Notes: generated by a model from the letters alone, not told the origin. A stretch of 64,000 bases of DNA from Burkholderiales bacterium (GCA_003963075.1 RXJV01000019.1:27122-91121), one strand, 5' to 3'; positions 40,414-49,626 are shown, counted from the stretch's first letter. Made by a program: numbers and translations.

Positions 40414-41417
40414 GCACTTCCACCATTCCGGCGGAAGCGCCGGTGCGCTTCCAGAAGCTGCGCGCGGAAGCTGCCGTCGAGCCCGACGCGCCCGCCACCG
40501 GCCCGGTGACCAAGACCACGCAGATCATTGCCATCTACGGCAAGGGCGGCATCGGCAAGAGTTTCACGCTGGCCAACCTGAGCTACATGATGGCCCAGCA
40601 GGGCAAGAAGGTGCTGCTGATCGGCTGCGACCCGAAGAGCGACACCACCAGCCTGCTGTTCGGCGGCAAGGCCTGCCCGACCATCATCGAGACCAGCAGC
40701 AAGAAGAAGCTCGCCGGCGAGGCGGTCGCCATCGGCGATGTCTGCTTCAAGCGCGACGGCGTCTATGCGATGGAGCTCGGCGGCCCCGAGGTCGGCCGCG
40801 GCTGCGGCGGGCGCGGGATCATCCACGGCTTCGAGACGCTGGAGAAGCTCGGCTTCCATGACTGGGGTTTCGACTACGTGCTGCTCGACTTCCTGGGCGA
40901 CGTGGTCTGCGGCGGCTTCGGCCTGCCGATCGCGCGCGACATGTGCCAGAAGGTCATCGTCGTCGGCAGCAACGACCTGCAGAGCCTCTACGTGGCCAAC
41001 AACGTCTGCAGCGCGGTGGAGTACTTCCGCAAGCTCGGCGGCAACGTCGGCGTGGCGGGCATGGTCATCAACAAGGACGACGGCACCGGCGAGGCCGCGG
41101 CCTTCGCCAAGAACGCCGGCATCCCGGTGCTCGCGGCGATCCCCGCGCACGAGGACATCCGCCGCAAGAGCGCCAGCTACGAAATCATCGGCAAGCCCGA
41201 CGGCGAGTGGGGCCCGCTGTTTGCCGAACTGGCCCAGAACGTCGCCGATGCGCCGCCGCAGCGGCCCAAGCCGCAGACCCAGGACGAGCTGCTCGGCCTG
41301 TTCAGCAGCGAAGTGACCGGCCGCGATTTCCAGATGGAGCCGGCCACGCTGTTCGACATGGTGGGCCGCGCCGAGCTCGCCAAGCCGACGCTCGAAGTCG
41401 TCTACGACCAGGCCTGA
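40410..41417 (+). CDS. bchX: Chlorophyllide a reductase iron protein subunit X
   Basis: NifH-like ATPase delivering electrons to BchYZ for C7=C8 reduction. 335 residues. P-loop [17 protein letters not shown] (about residues 44-60); cluster cysteines in VGRGCGGRGI and DVVCGGFGLPI. A ~40-residue N-terminal extension and C-terminal tail relative to BchL are typical of BchX. Coupled to bchC by ATGA; bchY follows after 17 bp. Confidence 0.97.
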   Translation: MSTSTIPAEAPVRFQKLRAEAAVEPDAPATGPVTKTTQIIAIYGKGGIGKSFTLANLSYMMAQQGKKVLLIGCDPKSDTTSLLFGGKACPTIIETSSKKKLAGEAVAIGDVCFKRDGVYAMELGGPEVGRGCGGRGIIHGFETLEKLGFHDWGFDYVLLDFLGDVVCGGFGLPIARDMCQKVIVVGSNDLQSLYVANNVCSAVEYFRKLGGNVGVAGMVINKDDGTGEAAAFAKNAGIPVLAAIPAHEDIRRKSASYEIIGKPDGEWGPLFAELAQNVADAPPQRPKPQTQDELLGLFSSEVTGRDFQMEPATLFDMVGRAELAKPTLEVVYDQA

Positions 41418-41434
41418 CGCCGCGTCCGATCACC

Positions 41435-42913
41435 ATGAGCAATTGCCACGCCTCCGTCGAACGCGCCCTGGCCGACAGCGCCGCCACGCGCGAGACGCTG
41501 GCGCGCTACGACGCCGACTATCCCAAGGGCCCGCACGACCAGCCGCAGAGCATGTGCCCGGCCTTCGGCTCGCTGCGCGTGGGCCTGCGCATGCGGCGCA
41601 CGGCGACCATCCTGTCCGGCTCGGCCTGCTGCGTCTACGGGCTGACCTTCACCTCTCACTTCTACGGCGCCAAGCGCAGCGTGGGCTATGTGCCCTTCAA
41701 CAGCGAGAGCCTGGTGACCGGCAAGCTGTTCGAGGACATCCGCGACGCGGTGCATGCCCAGGCCGACCCGGCCACGCTGGACACGCTGGTGGTCATCAAC
41801 CTCTGCGTGCCCACGGCCAGCGGCGTGCCGCTGCAGCTGCTGCCCAAGGTCATCAACGGCGTGCGCATCATCGGCATCGATGTGCCGGGCTTTGGCGTGC
41901 CCACCCATGCCGAGGCCAAGGACGTGCTGGCCGGCGCCATGCTGCAACGCGCCCGCAGCGAGGCCGAGGCCGGCCCGGTGGCTGCGCCCAAGGGCTGGCG
42001 CGAGCAGGGCCTGGATGCCGCGAAGACGGTGACGCTGCTGGGCGAGCTCTTTCCGGCCGACCCGATGGTCATCGGCGGGCTGCTGGCGCCGCTGGGCCTG
42101 AAGGCCGGCCCGACCGTGCCCACGCGTGAATGGCGCGAGCTCTATGCCGCGCTGGGCTGCACGGTGGCGGCGGCCATTCACCCGTTCTACACGGCCAGTG
42201 TGCGCGAGCTGCAGGCCGCCGGCCGGCCGGTCGTGGGCTCGGCCCCGGTCGGCGCCGAGGGCACCGCCGCCTGGCTGCGCGCCATCGGCGAAGCGGCCGA
42301 AGTGCCCAGCGCCCGGGTCGAGGCCGCCATTGCCGCCTTCATGCCGGCCATCCGCGGTGCGCTGGCCCGATCGCCGATCCACGGCACGGTCACGGTCAGC
42401 GGCTACGAGGGCTCGGAGCTGCTGGTGGCGCGCCTGTTGATCGAGAGTGGCGCGCGCGTGCCCTACGTCGGCACCGCCTGCCCGCGCACGCCGTGGTCCG
42501 AACCCGACCGCGTCTGGCTCGAAGCGCATGGCTGCGAGGTGCAGTACCGGGCGTCGCTGGAGCAGGACCTGGCCGCGGTGGACCGCCACCGCCCGCAACT
42601 GGCCATCGGCACCACACCGCTGGTGCAGGCCTGCAAGCAGCGCGGCCTGCCGGCGCTGTACTTCACCAACCTGATCTCGGCCCGGCCGCTGATGGGCCCC
42701 GCCGGCGCGGGCTCGCTGGCCCAGGTCATCAACGGCGCCATCGCCAATCAGGCGCGCTTCGACACGATGCGCGACTTCTTCGGTGACACCGGTGCGGGCG
42801 ACAAGGCCGGCATCTGGACCGACACCCCGGTGCTGCGCCCGGAGTTCCGCGCGGACACGCGGCGCCAGGTCATCAAGATCATGAAGCGGCGCAAGGCGGA
42901 GGAGATGCTGTGA
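41435..42913 (+). CDS. bchY: Chlorophyllide a reductase subunit Y
   Basis: BchN-like subunit of the YZ component of chlorophyllide a oxidoreductase. 492 residues from ATG 41435. Cluster-ligand regions include [28 protein letters not shown] and [14 protein letters not shown]-terminal SYNERG-like region ([18 protein letters not shown]) is visible. The stop overlaps bchZ (GTGA). Confidence 0.96.
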   Translation: MSNCHASVERALADSAATRETLARYDADYPKGPHDQPQSMCPAFGSLRVGLRMRRTATILSGSACCVYGLTFTSHFYGAKRSVGYVPFNSESLVTGKLFEDIRDAVHAQADPATLDTLVVINLCVPTASGVPLQLLPKVINGVRIIGIDVPGFGVPTHAEAKDVLAGAMLQRARSEAEAGPVAAPKGWREQGLDAAKTVTLLGELFPADPMVIGGLLAPLGLKAGPTVPTREWRELYAALGCTVAAAIHPFYTASVRELQAAGRPVVGSAPVGAEGTAAWLRAIGEAAEVPSARVEAAIAAFMPAIRGALARSPIHGTVTVSGYEGSELLVARLLIESGARVPYVGTACPRTPWSEPDRVWLEAHGCEVQYRASLEQDLAAVDRHRPQLAIGTTPLVQACKQRGLPALYFTNLISARPLMGPAGAGSLAQVINGAIANQARFDTMRDFFGDTGAGDKAGIWTDTPVLRPEFRADTRRQVIKIMKRRKAEEML

Positions 42914-44406
42914 GCCGGCCGCTGAACTTCGTCCTGGACCATGACCGCGCCGGCGGCTACTGGGGCGCGGTCTATGTGTTCACGGCCATCAAGGGCCTGC
43001 AGGTCGTCATCGACGGCCCGGTGGGCTGCGAGAACCTGCCGGTGACCAGCGTGCTGCACTACACCGACGCGCTGCCGCCGCACGAGCTGCCCATCGTCGT
43101 GACCGGCCTGGCCGAGGAACAGCTCGGCCGCGAGGGCACCGAGGGCAGCATGAAGCGCGCCCATGCCACGCTGGACCCGGACCTGCCGAGCGTCGTCGTC
43201 ACCGGCTCGATCGCCGAGATGATCGGCGGCGGCGTGACGCCCGAGGGCACGACCATTGCGCGCTTCCTGCCGCGCACCATCGACGAAGACCAGTGGCAGT
43301 GCGCCAACCGCGCGATGTACTGGCTCTGGGCCGAGCACGGGCTGCGTCACATCCCGGCGCGCCAGCCCTTTGCTGAACGACCCACAGGCGAGAAGCCGCG
43401 CGTGAACCTGATCGGCCCCTGCTATGGCCAGTTCAACAGCGCGAGCGACCTGCACGAGATCCGCCGGCTGGTCGAAGGCATCGGTGCCGAGATCAACATG
43501 ACCTTCCCACTGGGCAGCCACCTGGCCGATGTGCAAAAGCTGGCCGACGCCGACGTCAACGTCTGCCTGTACCGCGAGTTCAGCCAGCTGCTGTGCGAAA
43601 CGCTGGAGCGGCCCTGGCTGCAGGCGCCGGTCGGGCTGCACAGCACCACCGCCTTTTTGCGCGAGCTGGGCCGGCTGCTGCGGCTGGACCCGGAGCCCTT
43701 CATCGAGCGCGAGAAGCACACCACCCTCAAGCCGGTGTGGGACCTGTGGCGCTCGGTCACGCAGGACTTCTTCGCCACTGCCAGCTTCGGCATCGTCGCG
43801 AGCGAAACCTATGCCCGCGGCGTGCGGCACTACCTCGAAGACGAGCTGGGCCTGCCCTGCCACTTCGCCGTGTCGCGCAAGCCCGGGCAGAAGACCGACA
43901 ACGCCGCCATCCGGGCGCTGGTGCATGGGAAGCCGCCGCTGGTGCTCTACGGCAGCTTCAACGAGCGCATGTATCTGGCCGAGGCGCCGGCGGCGGGGCC
44001 GATGAAGCCGGCCTTCATCCCGGCCTCCTTCCCCGGTGCGCTGGTGCGCCGCGCCACCGGCACGCCCTTCATGGGCTATGCCGGTGCCACCTATGTGCTG
44101 CAGGAGTTCTGCAACGCGCTGTTCGACGCGCTCTTCCACATCCTGCCGCTGGGCACCGAGCTGGACCGGGTCGACCCCACGCCGGCCCGTGCGCTGGCCG
44201 AGATGGGCTGGAGTCGCGAGGCTCGCGAGCTGCTGGACGAATTGCTGGAGGCCCAGCCGGTGCTGGTGCGCATCTCTGCGGCCAAACGGCTGCGCGACCG
44301 AGCGGAGGCCGCGGCGCGTGCGCGCGGCGCGGCGGTGGTCGCTCTCGAGGACATCGAAGGCCACACGCGGCAGCTTGCTGCGGCCGCGCTTGGAGCCCTC
44401 ACATGA
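42910..44406 (+). CDS. bchZ: Chlorophyllide a reductase subunit Z
   Basis: BchB-like partner of BchY. 498 residues from GTG 42910. The nitrogenase-like fold begins [21 protein letters not shown], with the conserved Cys in [13 protein letters not shown] and the C-terminal [21 protein letters not shown]. Its stop overlaps the ATG of a 35-codon frame (ATGA), leading into pufB, as in other clusters where bchZ transcripts read into puf. Confidence 0.96.
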   Translation: MSRPLNFVLDHDRAGGYWGAVYVFTAIKGLQVVIDGPVGCENLPVTSVLHYTDALPPHELPIVVTGLAEEQLGREGTEGSMKRAHATLDPDLPSVVVTGSIAEMIGGGVTPEGTTIARFLPRTIDEDQWQCANRAMYWLWAEHGLRHIPARQPFAERPTGEKPRVNLIGPCYGQFNSASDLHEIRRLVEGIGAEINMTFPLGSHLADVQKLADADVNVCLYREFSQLLCETLERPWLQAPVGLHSTTAFLRELGRLLRLDPEPFIEREKHTTLKPVWDLWRSVTQDFFATASFGIVASETYARGVRHYLEDELGLPCHFAVSRKPGQKTDNAAIRALVHGKPPLVLYGSFNERMYLAEAPAAGPMKPAFIPASFPGALVRRATGTPFMGYAGATYVLQEFCNALFDALFHILPLGTELDRVDPTPARALAEMGWSREARELLDELLEAQPVLVRISAAKRLRDRAEAAARARGAAVVALEDIEGHTRQLAAAALGALT

Positions 44407-44510
44407 ATATCAGTCTTGCCGTGGGCCTGCTGCCATGGAAGTCCTTGCCGCGCGGGAGCTGCGCGGCGCGGCCGCAAGGCCACTGTTCGAGGAGCTATCG
44501 ATATGGCTGA
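44403..44510 (+). CDS. 35-codon reading frame linking bchZ and pufB (possible leader)
   Basis: ATG at 44403 overlaps the bchZ stop (ATGA) and the TGA at 44508-44510 lies just inside pufB (ATG 44503). It fills the slot that pufQ occupies in Rhodobacter, but the 35-residue product (starts [18 protein letters not shown]) is much shorter and not recognisable as PufQ. It spans a perfect 7-bp stem-loop. It may be a translated leader coupling bchZ to pufB rather than a functional protein; confidence is low. Confidence 0.35.
   Translation: MNISLAVGLLPWKSLPRGSCAARPQGHCSRSYRYG
44447..44467 (+). other. Stem-loop upstream of pufB
   Basis: Perfect inverted repeat GCCGCGC (44447-44453) / GCGCGGC (44461-44467) with a seven-base loop, 35 bases before the pufB ATG and inside the 35-codon frame. 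No T-run follows, so it is more likely an mRNA-processing or 5'-protecting hairpin for the puf message than a terminator. Confidence 0.5.
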
Positions 44511-44652
44511 GGAAAGGAAAGGCTCGTTATCCGGGCTGACCGAAAACGAGGCCCGGGAATTCCACGGCATTTTCATGTCCAGCTTCATCGGCTTCACGGC
44601 GATTGCCGTGGTGGCCCATGTGCTGGTGTGGATGTGGCGTCCCTGGTTTTGA
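44503..44652 (+). CDS. pufB: Light-harvesting LH1 (B870) beta subunit
   Basis: Single-span antenna polypeptide that with PufA binds bacteriochlorophyll a around the reaction centre. 49 residues. His39 ([11 protein letters not shown]) is the bacteriochlorophyll ligand and His21 the second conserved His; the C-terminus MWRPWF is typical. ATG 44503 is preceded by GAGGAG. Unlike the usual pufBA arrangement, it is followed not by pufA but by an unrelated 75-residue frame. Confidence 0.95.
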   Translation: MAEERKGSLSGLTENEAREFHGIFMSSFIGFTAIAVVAHVLVWMWRPWF

Positions 44653-44679
44653 GTTGACCCCGCGTTTCAAGGAACCCCC

Positions 44680-44907
44680 ATGGCACAGACCACCACCTTG
44701 CCCGCCACCGTCCAAGCCGCCGTGCCTGGCGGCATGGCCAACGAGGCTTTGTTCTTGTTGAGCTTTGTCGTCGTGTTCTGCGTGGCGTTGACGGCGCAGT
44801 TGTTGTTCTTCAAGTGGCGCGGGTGGTTCCCTGGCGCGGAAAGCGAGAAATCGCTGATCAAAGGTGTGAGGGCGGGTGTCTACACCTTCCTGTCCCACCT
44901 CAATTAG
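44680..44907 (+). CDS. 75-residue single-span membrane protein between pufB and pufA
   Basis: Not recognised. ATG 44680 has AAGGAA eight bases upstream. The TAG at 44905 overlaps the pufA ribosome-binding site, so it is an integral cistron. Residues 1-20 are polar and uncharged; one transmembrane helix covers about 21-45 ([20 protein letters not shown]); then an aromatic-basic interface ([10 protein letters not shown]) and an amphipathic tail with several Lys/Arg. The positive-inside rule predicts N-out/C-in, the reverse of LH1 alpha/beta. There is no His in the membrane span, so it is not a normal antenna polypeptide. A PufX/protein-W-like ring subunit or assembly factor is the best guess. 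Its TTG-rich codon use resembles pufA/pufL. Confidence 0.75.
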   Translation: MAQTTTLPATVQAAVPGGMANEALFLLSFVVVFCVALTAQLLFFKWRGWFPGAESEKSLIKGVRAGVYTFLSHLN

Positions 44908-44918
44908 GAGAGATGACC

Positions 44919-45104
44919 ATGTGGAAGATCTGGCTACTTTTCGACCCGCGTCGAGTGCTGGTTGCGTTGTTTGCCTTTCTGTTTGTGCTGGCGCTGGTGA
45001 TTCACTTCGTGCTGCTCAGTACCAACAAATACAACTGGCTCGATGGACCGCGCACCCAGGCGGTGAGCCAAAACTCGGCGATTCCGGCGCCTGCACCCAA
45101 GTAG
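44919..45104 (+). CDS. pufA: Light-harvesting LH1 (B870) alpha subunit
   Basis: Alpha antenna polypeptide of LH1. 61 residues from ATG 44919 ([12 protein letters not shown]), eight bases after AGGAG; an ATG two codons earlier (44913) is too close to it. The N-terminal FDPRR, His29 in LALVIHF as bacteriochlorophyll ligand, and NWLDGP after the membrane helix are classical. Preceded by the 75-residue cistron and followed by a 117-bp gap with a stem-loop. Confidence 0.95.
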   Translation: MWKIWLLFDPRRVLVALFAFLFVLALVIHFVLLSTNKYNWLDGPRTQAVSQNSAIPAPAPK

Positions 45105-45134
45105 GCCTGGCCGGGCCGCGAGGCCCAAACCGCG

Positions 45135-45160
45135 GCACGTCGGCCTTCGGGCCTGCGTGC
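45135..45160 (+). other. pufA-pufL intercistronic stem-loop
   Basis: An 11-bp stem (one mismatch and one G-T pair) closes a TTCG loop at 45146-45149. Position matches the hairpin that protects the pufBA transcript from 3' decay and raises antenna over reaction-centre stoichiometry in other purple bacteria. No T-run follows. Confidence 0.75.
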
Positions 45161-45221
45161 CCACACGATTGAACTCAGGCGCAGCGGCCGAGCCGGTCTG
45201 CGACTGTCGGGGGTGGCGAGC

Positions 45222-46046
45222 ATGTCAATGCTGAACTTCGAAAGAAAGTACCGCGTGCGCGGCGGAACGCTGCTGGGAGGCGACCTGTTCGACTTCTGGG
45301 TGGGCCCCTTCTATGTCGGGTTCTTTGGCGTGACCACGGCGTTCTTCTCGCTCGTCGGCACCCTGCTGATCGTCTGGGGCGCCTCGCAGGGCGGCACCTG
45401 GAATCTCTGGCAGATCAGCATCGCCCCACCGGATCTGAAATACGGGCTCGGCATGGCGCCGTTGATGGAGGGCGGCCTGTGGCAGTTGATCACCGTCTGC
45501 GCGACCGGGGCCTTTGTCTCGTGGGCGCTGCGCGAGGTCGAGATCTGCCGCAAGCTCGGCATCGGCTACCACGTGCCCTTCGCGTTCTCGGTTGCCATCC
45601 TGGCCTATGTCACCCTGGTCATCATCCGGCCGCTGCTGATGGGTGCCTGGGGGCATGGCTTCCCCTACGGGATCATCAGCCACCTGGACTGGGTGTCCAA
45701 CACCGGCTACCAGTACCTGCACTTCCACTACAACCCGGCGCACATGCTGGCGGTGAGCTTCTTCTTCGCCACCACCTTCGCGCTCAGCCTGCACGGCTCG
45801 CTGATCCTGTCGGCCACCAACCCGGCGCCGGGCGAGGTGGTCAAGACGGCCGAGCACGAAAACACCTTCTTCCGCGACACGATCGGCTACTCCATCGGCA
45901 CGCTGGGCATCCACCGCCTCGGCTTGTTCCTGGCGCTCTCGGCCGGCTTCTGGAGCGCGGTCTGCATTGTCATCAGCGGTCCTTTCTGGACCCGAGGCTG
46001 GCCGGAGTGGTGGAGCTGGTGGCTCAACCTGCCCGTCTGGAAGTAA
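45222..46046 (+). CDS. pufL: Photosynthetic reaction centre L subunit
   Basis: Core subunit binding the special pair, accessory pigments and QB. 274 residues from ATG 45222 ([15 protein letters not shown]), the family start; a GTG at 45213 is less likely. Five transmembrane helices. Pigment/iron His ligands are visible in [21 protein letters not shown] and [11 protein letters not shown]. pufM follows after 11 bp. Confidence 0.97.
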   Translation: MSMLNFERKYRVRGGTLLGGDLFDFWVGPFYVGFFGVTTAFFSLVGTLLIVWGASQGGTWNLWQISIAPPDLKYGLGMAPLMEGGLWQLITVCATGAFVSWALREVEICRKLGIGYHVPFAFSVAILAYVTLVIIRPLLMGAWGHGFPYGIISHLDWVSNTGYQYLHFHYNPAHMLAVSFFFATTFALSLHGSLILSATNPAPGEVVKTAEHENTFFRDTIGYSIGTLGIHRLGLFLALSAGFWSAVCIVISGPFWTRGWPEWWSWWLNLPVWK

Positions 46047-46057
46047 GGAGCAGCAAC

Positions 46058-46060
46058 GTG
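46058..46060 (+). promoter_or_regulatory. GTG start of pufM with strong ribosome-binding site
   Basis: TAAGGAG overlaps the pufL stop codon region and ends eight bases before the GTG, fixing the pufM start at a non-ATG codon. Confidence 0.8.
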
Positions 46061-47038
46061 GCCGAGTACCAGAACCTTTTCACGAGCGTGCAGGTCGCCG
46101 CTCCGTCCTACCCCGGTGTGCCGCTCGGGCGGGATGAGTACCAACGCAGCGGCAGCACCACCCATGTGCATCTGCTGGGCCGCATCGGCGACGCGCAGCT
46201 CGGGCCCATCTACCTGGGCTGGCTGGGCGTGTGGTCGCTGATCTGCGGCTTCATCGCGATCGAGATCATCGGGCTGAACATGTGGGCCTCGGTGGGCTGG
46301 GACCCGATCCAGTTCGTGCGCCAGCTGCCCTGGCTGGCGCTCGAGCCGCCACCGCCGGGCTATGGCCTGCGGCTGCCACCGCTGAACCAGGGCGGCTGGT
46401 GGCTGCTGGCCGGCTTCTTCCTCACCGCGGCCATCCTGCTGTGGTGGGTGCGCATGTACCGGCGCGCCCGCAAGCTGGGCATGGGCACCCACGTGGCCTG
46501 GGCCTTCGCTGCGGCGATTTGGCTCTACCTGGTGCTGGGCTTCATCCGGCCGCTGCTGATGGGCTCCTGGGGCGAGGCCGTGCCCTTCGGCATCTTCCCG
46601 CACCTGGACTGGACGGCGGCCTTCTCGCTGCGCTACGGCAACCTGTTCTACAACCCCTTCCACATGCTCAGCATCGCCTTCCTGTACGGCAGCACGCTGC
46701 TGTTCGCGATGCACGGTGCGACCATCCTGGCGGTCAGCCGCTTTGGCGGCGAGCGCGAGATCGAGCAGATCACCGACCGCGGCACGGCCAGCGAACGCGC
46801 GGCGCTCTTCTGGCGCTGGACCATGGGCTTCAACGCGACGATGGAGTCCATCCACCGCTGGGCCTGGTGGTTCGCGGTGCTGTGTCCGCTGTGTGGCGGC
46901 ATCGGCATCCTGCTGACCGGCACGGTGGTGGACAACTGGTACCTGTGGGGCGTCAAGCACCATATCGCGCCGGCCTACCCGGCGGTGTTCCCGCCGGTGG
47001 TCGACCCGGCCCTGCAAGTGACCGGGGGCCAGCCATGA
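46058..47038 (+). CDS. pufM: Photosynthetic reaction centre M subunit
   Basis: Partner of PufL; binds the special pair, QA and the non-heme iron. 326 residues from GTG 46058. Five transmembrane helices; His ligands in [21 protein letters not shown] and ESIHRWAWW. The C-terminal extension [17 protein letters not shown] is typical of M subunits that dock a tetraheme cytochrome. The stop overlaps a small downstream cistron (ATGA). Confidence 0.97.
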   Translation: MAEYQNLFTSVQVAAPSYPGVPLGRDEYQRSGSTTHVHLLGRIGDAQLGPIYLGWLGVWSLICGFIAIEIIGLNMWASVGWDPIQFVRQLPWLALEPPPPGYGLRLPPLNQGGWWLLAGFFLTAAILLWWVRMYRRARKLGMGTHVAWAFAAAIWLYLVLGFIRPLLMGSWGEAVPFGIFPHLDWTAAFSLRYGNLFYNPFHMLSIAFLYGSTLLFAMHGATILAVSRFGGEREIEQITDRGTASERAALFWRWTMGFNATMESIHRWAWWFAVLCPLCGGIGILLTGTVVDNWYLWGVKHHIAPAYPAVFPPVVDPALQVTGGQP

Positions 47039-47265
47039 GCCGCCTGCGCATCCGGCGCTGGGCGCTGGTGGTCTCGGCCGGGGTCGGACGCGGGCTGGGG
47101 GGTCTCGCGCTGCGCCAGGCCATCCAGGCCCAGCTGCCGGCCCCCGTACTGCCTCATCTGCTGCCCGACCTGCTGCCCGATGGGGCGGCTTCAGCCGCCG
47201 CGTCTCGGCACCAGAGCGCCACGCCGGCGAGTGCGGCGGCATCGCTGTCTGGAGTCCATGCATGA
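47035..47265 (+). CDS. 76-residue protein between pufM and pufC
   Basis: Unrecognised frame that overlaps pufM at its start (ATGA, 47035-47038) and pufC at its end (ATGA, 47262-47265), exactly filling the gap. N-terminus is basic (MSRLRIRRW), followed by a Gly-rich, moderately hydrophobic stretch [20 protein letters not shown] (about 10-29), then an Ala/Pro/Leu-rich tail. The slot is the one PufX occupies in Rhodobacter, but I see no sequence identity beyond a GxxxG-like pattern. The hydrophobic segment is weak, and the Ala/Pro-rich tail could be chance in GC-rich DNA. Confidence 0.5.
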   Translation: MSRLRIRRWALVVSAGVGRGLGGLALRQAIQAQLPAPVLPHLLPDLLPDGAASAAASRHQSATPASAAASLSGVHA

Positions 47266-48374
47266 AGCGAAACCTCATCACCGTCGCGGGCCTGTCCCTG
47301 GTTTGCGCCCTGCTGGCTGGCTGCGAGCGGCCACCGGTCGAGACCGTGCAGCGCGGCTACCGCGGCACGGGCATGGAGCTGGTCTACAACCCCCGCACGC
47401 TGGCCGAGCAGGCGCCCAACCACCAGGCGCCTGCACCGCTGGATGCGGCGTCGCCGGACGGCCCGAAGGCCGGTCAGGTCTACCAGAACGTCAAGGTGCT
47501 GGGCAACCTCAGCGTCGGCGAGTTCAACCGCACGATGGCTGCGATGACCAGCTGGGTCGCGCCCAAGCAGGGCTGCGTGCACTGCCACAACGTACAGAAC
47601 TTCGCCGACGACTCGCTCTACACCAAGGTGGTGGCACGGCGGATGCTGCAGATGACGCAAACGGTCAACAGCCAGTGGCAGAGCCACGTCGGCAAGACCG
47701 GCGTCACCTGCTACACCTGCCACCGCGGCGAGCCGGTGCCCAAGGAGGTCTGGTTCCAGCCGCTGCAGCCCAAGGGCGCCAACGGCTTTGCCGGTGACCG
47801 TGCCGGGCAGAACGCTCCCGCGACCAGCGTCGGGCTGAGCTCGCTGCCGAACGACCCGTTCACACCCTTCCTGCTTGGCGCCGAACCGATCCGCGTGGCG
47901 GGCACGGAGGCGCTCCCGGCCGGCAACCGCCAGTCCATCAAGCAGGCGGAGTGGACCTATGGCCTGATGGTGCACATGTCGAATGCGCTGGGCGTCAACT
48001 GCACGCAGTGCCATAACACGCGCGCCCTGGGCTCCTGGGCCAACAGCTCGCCGCCGCGGGTCACGGCCTGGCATGGCATCCGCATGGCGCGCGAGCTGAA
48101 CCTGGAATATCTGGTGCCGCTGACCTCCAGCTTCCCGGCCTACCGGCTGGGGCCGGCCGGCGATGTGGCCAAGGTCAACTGCGCCACCTGCCACCAGGGT
48201 GCACACAAGCCGCTGTACGGCGCAGAAATGGCCAAGTACCACCCCGAGCTGCTGGTGAAGCCGGCGGCACCTGCCGCCGCTGCCTCCGGTGTGGCGGCAC
48301 TGACGGCCGATGACGTCAAGACACTGCAGGCCATGCCGGCGGCCTTGACCAAACCGACCGGCGCACCGGGCTGA
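47262..48374 (+). CDS. pufC: Reaction-centre tetraheme cytochrome c subunit
   Basis: Periplasmic electron donor bound to the reaction centre, re-reducing the special pair; likely reduced by HiPIP. 370 residues. Lipoprotein signal with lipobox LLAGC (Cys21). Four c-type heme sites: CVHCH (105-109), CYTCH (150-154), CTQCH (247-251) and CATCH (307-311). GGAG lies seven bases before ATG 47262. Last gene of the puf operon. An Ala-rich tail follows the fourth heme. Confidence 0.97.
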   Translation: MKRNLITVAGLSLVCALLAGCERPPVETVQRGYRGTGMELVYNPRTLAEQAPNHQAPAPLDAASPDGPKAGQVYQNVKVLGNLSVGEFNRTMAAMTSWVAPKQGCVHCHNVQNFADDSLYTKVVARRMLQMTQTVNSQWQSHVGKTGVTCYTCHRGEPVPKEVWFQPLQPKGANGFAGDRAGQNAPATSVGLSSLPNDPFTPFLLGAEPIRVAGTEALPAGNRQSIKQAEWTYGLMVHMSNALGVNCTQCHNTRALGSWANSSPPRVTAWHGIRMARELNLEYLVPLTSSFPAYRLGPAGDVAKVNCATCHQGAHKPLYGAEMAKYHPELLVKPAAPAAAASGVAALTADDVKTLQAMPAALTKPTGAPG

Positions 48375-48520
48375 AGGGCGCGCTGGCGGGCATGGCGGTC
48401 AACGCGCCAGGCCCTGCCACGAACGGGCAGCCGCCGGGCCAGCCGACGCCGGTTCGACAGACCGGTGACGGTCCGCATGGACATGGCGTCACGGCGGCAG
48501 CGCCCGCCCAGGCGCCGCAC
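48375..48520. other. Convergent intergenic region pufC / solute-binding protein
   Basis: 146 bp. A small inverted repeat CCGGT (48449-48453) / ACCGG (48461-48465) with a seven-base loop is the best terminator candidate for the puf operon, but it has no T-run. Confidence 0.3.
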
Positions 48521-49624
48521 TCAGCGGAACCCGAGCACGCGAACGCTGGCGTCCAGCGCCCACAGCGGCAGCACGCCCAGGGCCTTGGGATCCTGGCGCA
48601 GCGCGGCCCGCAGCGCCAGCGGGTCCTCGAACTCCTCCGGTGCACGGCGGCGGCCGCCGAACTGCTGGGCGGTCCATTGCGCGGCGTACTCGGTGGGCTC
48701 ACGTTGCAGCAGCTGACGCGTGGCGTCGCTGCGCAGCGTGCCGCCGAGCATCAGCAGCCGCGGGCTGTGGCCGCCCGCGATGCTCTGCCGGCGGCCCAGG
48801 TAGAGGTCGACGAGCTGCTGCTCCGGGATCAACCGCAGTTCGCTGGCGCGCGACACCACCAGCGCAAAACCCGGCATCAGGGCCTGGCGGGCCAGTTGGG
48901 CCAGCAAGCCTGATTGCCTGGCCGCCTCCTGCGCCTGCGACCATTGCGCCGCCGACACCGGCGACGCGCTGCTCAGGCCGCATTGCAGCCGGACCCGATC
49001 GAGCAGCAGGGTCCAGCCGGCCAGACTCAGCCCCTGGGCCCGCCAGTACGACGCCGCCGGCTGGCTGATCACGGCATAGGGGTGGCGGCGGGCGGCGAGC
49101 TTTTTGGCCAGGCGGTCCTCGCTGAGCGCGTCTTCGCGGCGCAGCCGACCGTCGAGCGCCGGCAGGGTCAACCCCTGGACGATGCCGACCATGCTGTCGG
49201 CCTCGACATCGGCAAGCTGCTCCAGGCGTGGCACCTCGCCGTGGGCGACCAGCAGCTCGCTGATCTCCAGCACCGGCGCCGCCCATTCGAGCGCGTCGCG
49301 TTCGCTGCCGCGCTGCGAACTCGGCAGGCATACGGCGTCGTACTGGCCGGCCAGCACCTCGCTGCGCAGCCGCGCGGGTGGCAAGGCGATCAGCTCCAGC
49401 CTCAGGCCATGGCTGTCGCTGACATGCCGGGCCAGCCGGGGGATCACGCCACCGCGCACCTGCTGCTCGTCCCAGTCCACCAGCGGCGCGCCGAGGCTGG
49501 TCGGCACGGCCAGCCTGAGCACCGTGGCGCGCCCGGCCTGGCCCTGGGCCGATGTCAACAGCGGGATCGCCAGCATCCACGCCGCCAGGCAGCGTGAAGC
49601 GCGAACTTGAGCGGCGCCGGCCAT
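48521..49624 (-). CDS. Periplasmic solute-binding protein, family 3 domain plus PstS-like C-terminal domain
   Basis: 367 residues from ATG 49624. A Sec signal (CLAAWMLAIPLLTSAQG) is followed by a family-3-type binding domain (about 30-245: TVLRLAVPTSLGAP..., YDAVCLPSSQ, SYWRAQGLSLAGW). A second segment (about 250-367) resembles the short PstS-like proteins found near porins and signalling genes (PEQQLVDLYLGRRQ, ALGVLPLWALD). Two bp separate it from the upstream porin-like gene, forming an operon. No permease or ATPase genes are adjacent, so a sensory or scavenging role is as likely as transport. Confidence 0.7.
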   Translation of the reverse strand: MAGAAQVRASRCLAAWMLAIPLLTSAQGQAGRATVLRLAVPTSLGAPLVDWDEQQVRGGVIPRLARHVSDSHGLRLELIALPPARLRSEVLAGQYDAVCLPSSQRGSERDALEWAAPVLEISELLVAHGEVPRLEQLADVEADSMVGIVQGLTLPALDGRLRREDALSEDRLAKKLAARRHPYAVISQPAASYWRAQGLSLAGWTLLLDRVRLQCGLSSASPVSAAQWSQAQEAARQSGLLAQLARQALMPGFALVVSRASELRLIPEQQLVDLYLGRRQSIAGGHSPRLLMLGGTLRSDATRQLLQREPTEYAAQWTAQQFGGRRRAPEEFEDPLALRAALRQDPKALGVLPLWALDASVRVLGFR

Positions 49625-49626
49625 GT

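Noticed and set aside
44403..44510. Calling the short frame pufQ
   Set aside because: PufQ is about twice as long and membrane-spanning; the sequence shows no match, so I list it only as a possible leader.
44680..44907. Calling the 75-residue protein a duplicate LH1 subunit
   Set aside because: No histidine in the membrane segment and no alpha or beta terminal motifs.
47035..47265. Calling the 76-residue frame pufX
   Set aside because: Only the genomic position and a weak Gly pattern agree; hydrophobicity is low.
48449..48465. Rho-independent terminator after pufC
   Set aside because: Only a 5-bp stem and no T-run; mentioned in the intergenic entry but not called.
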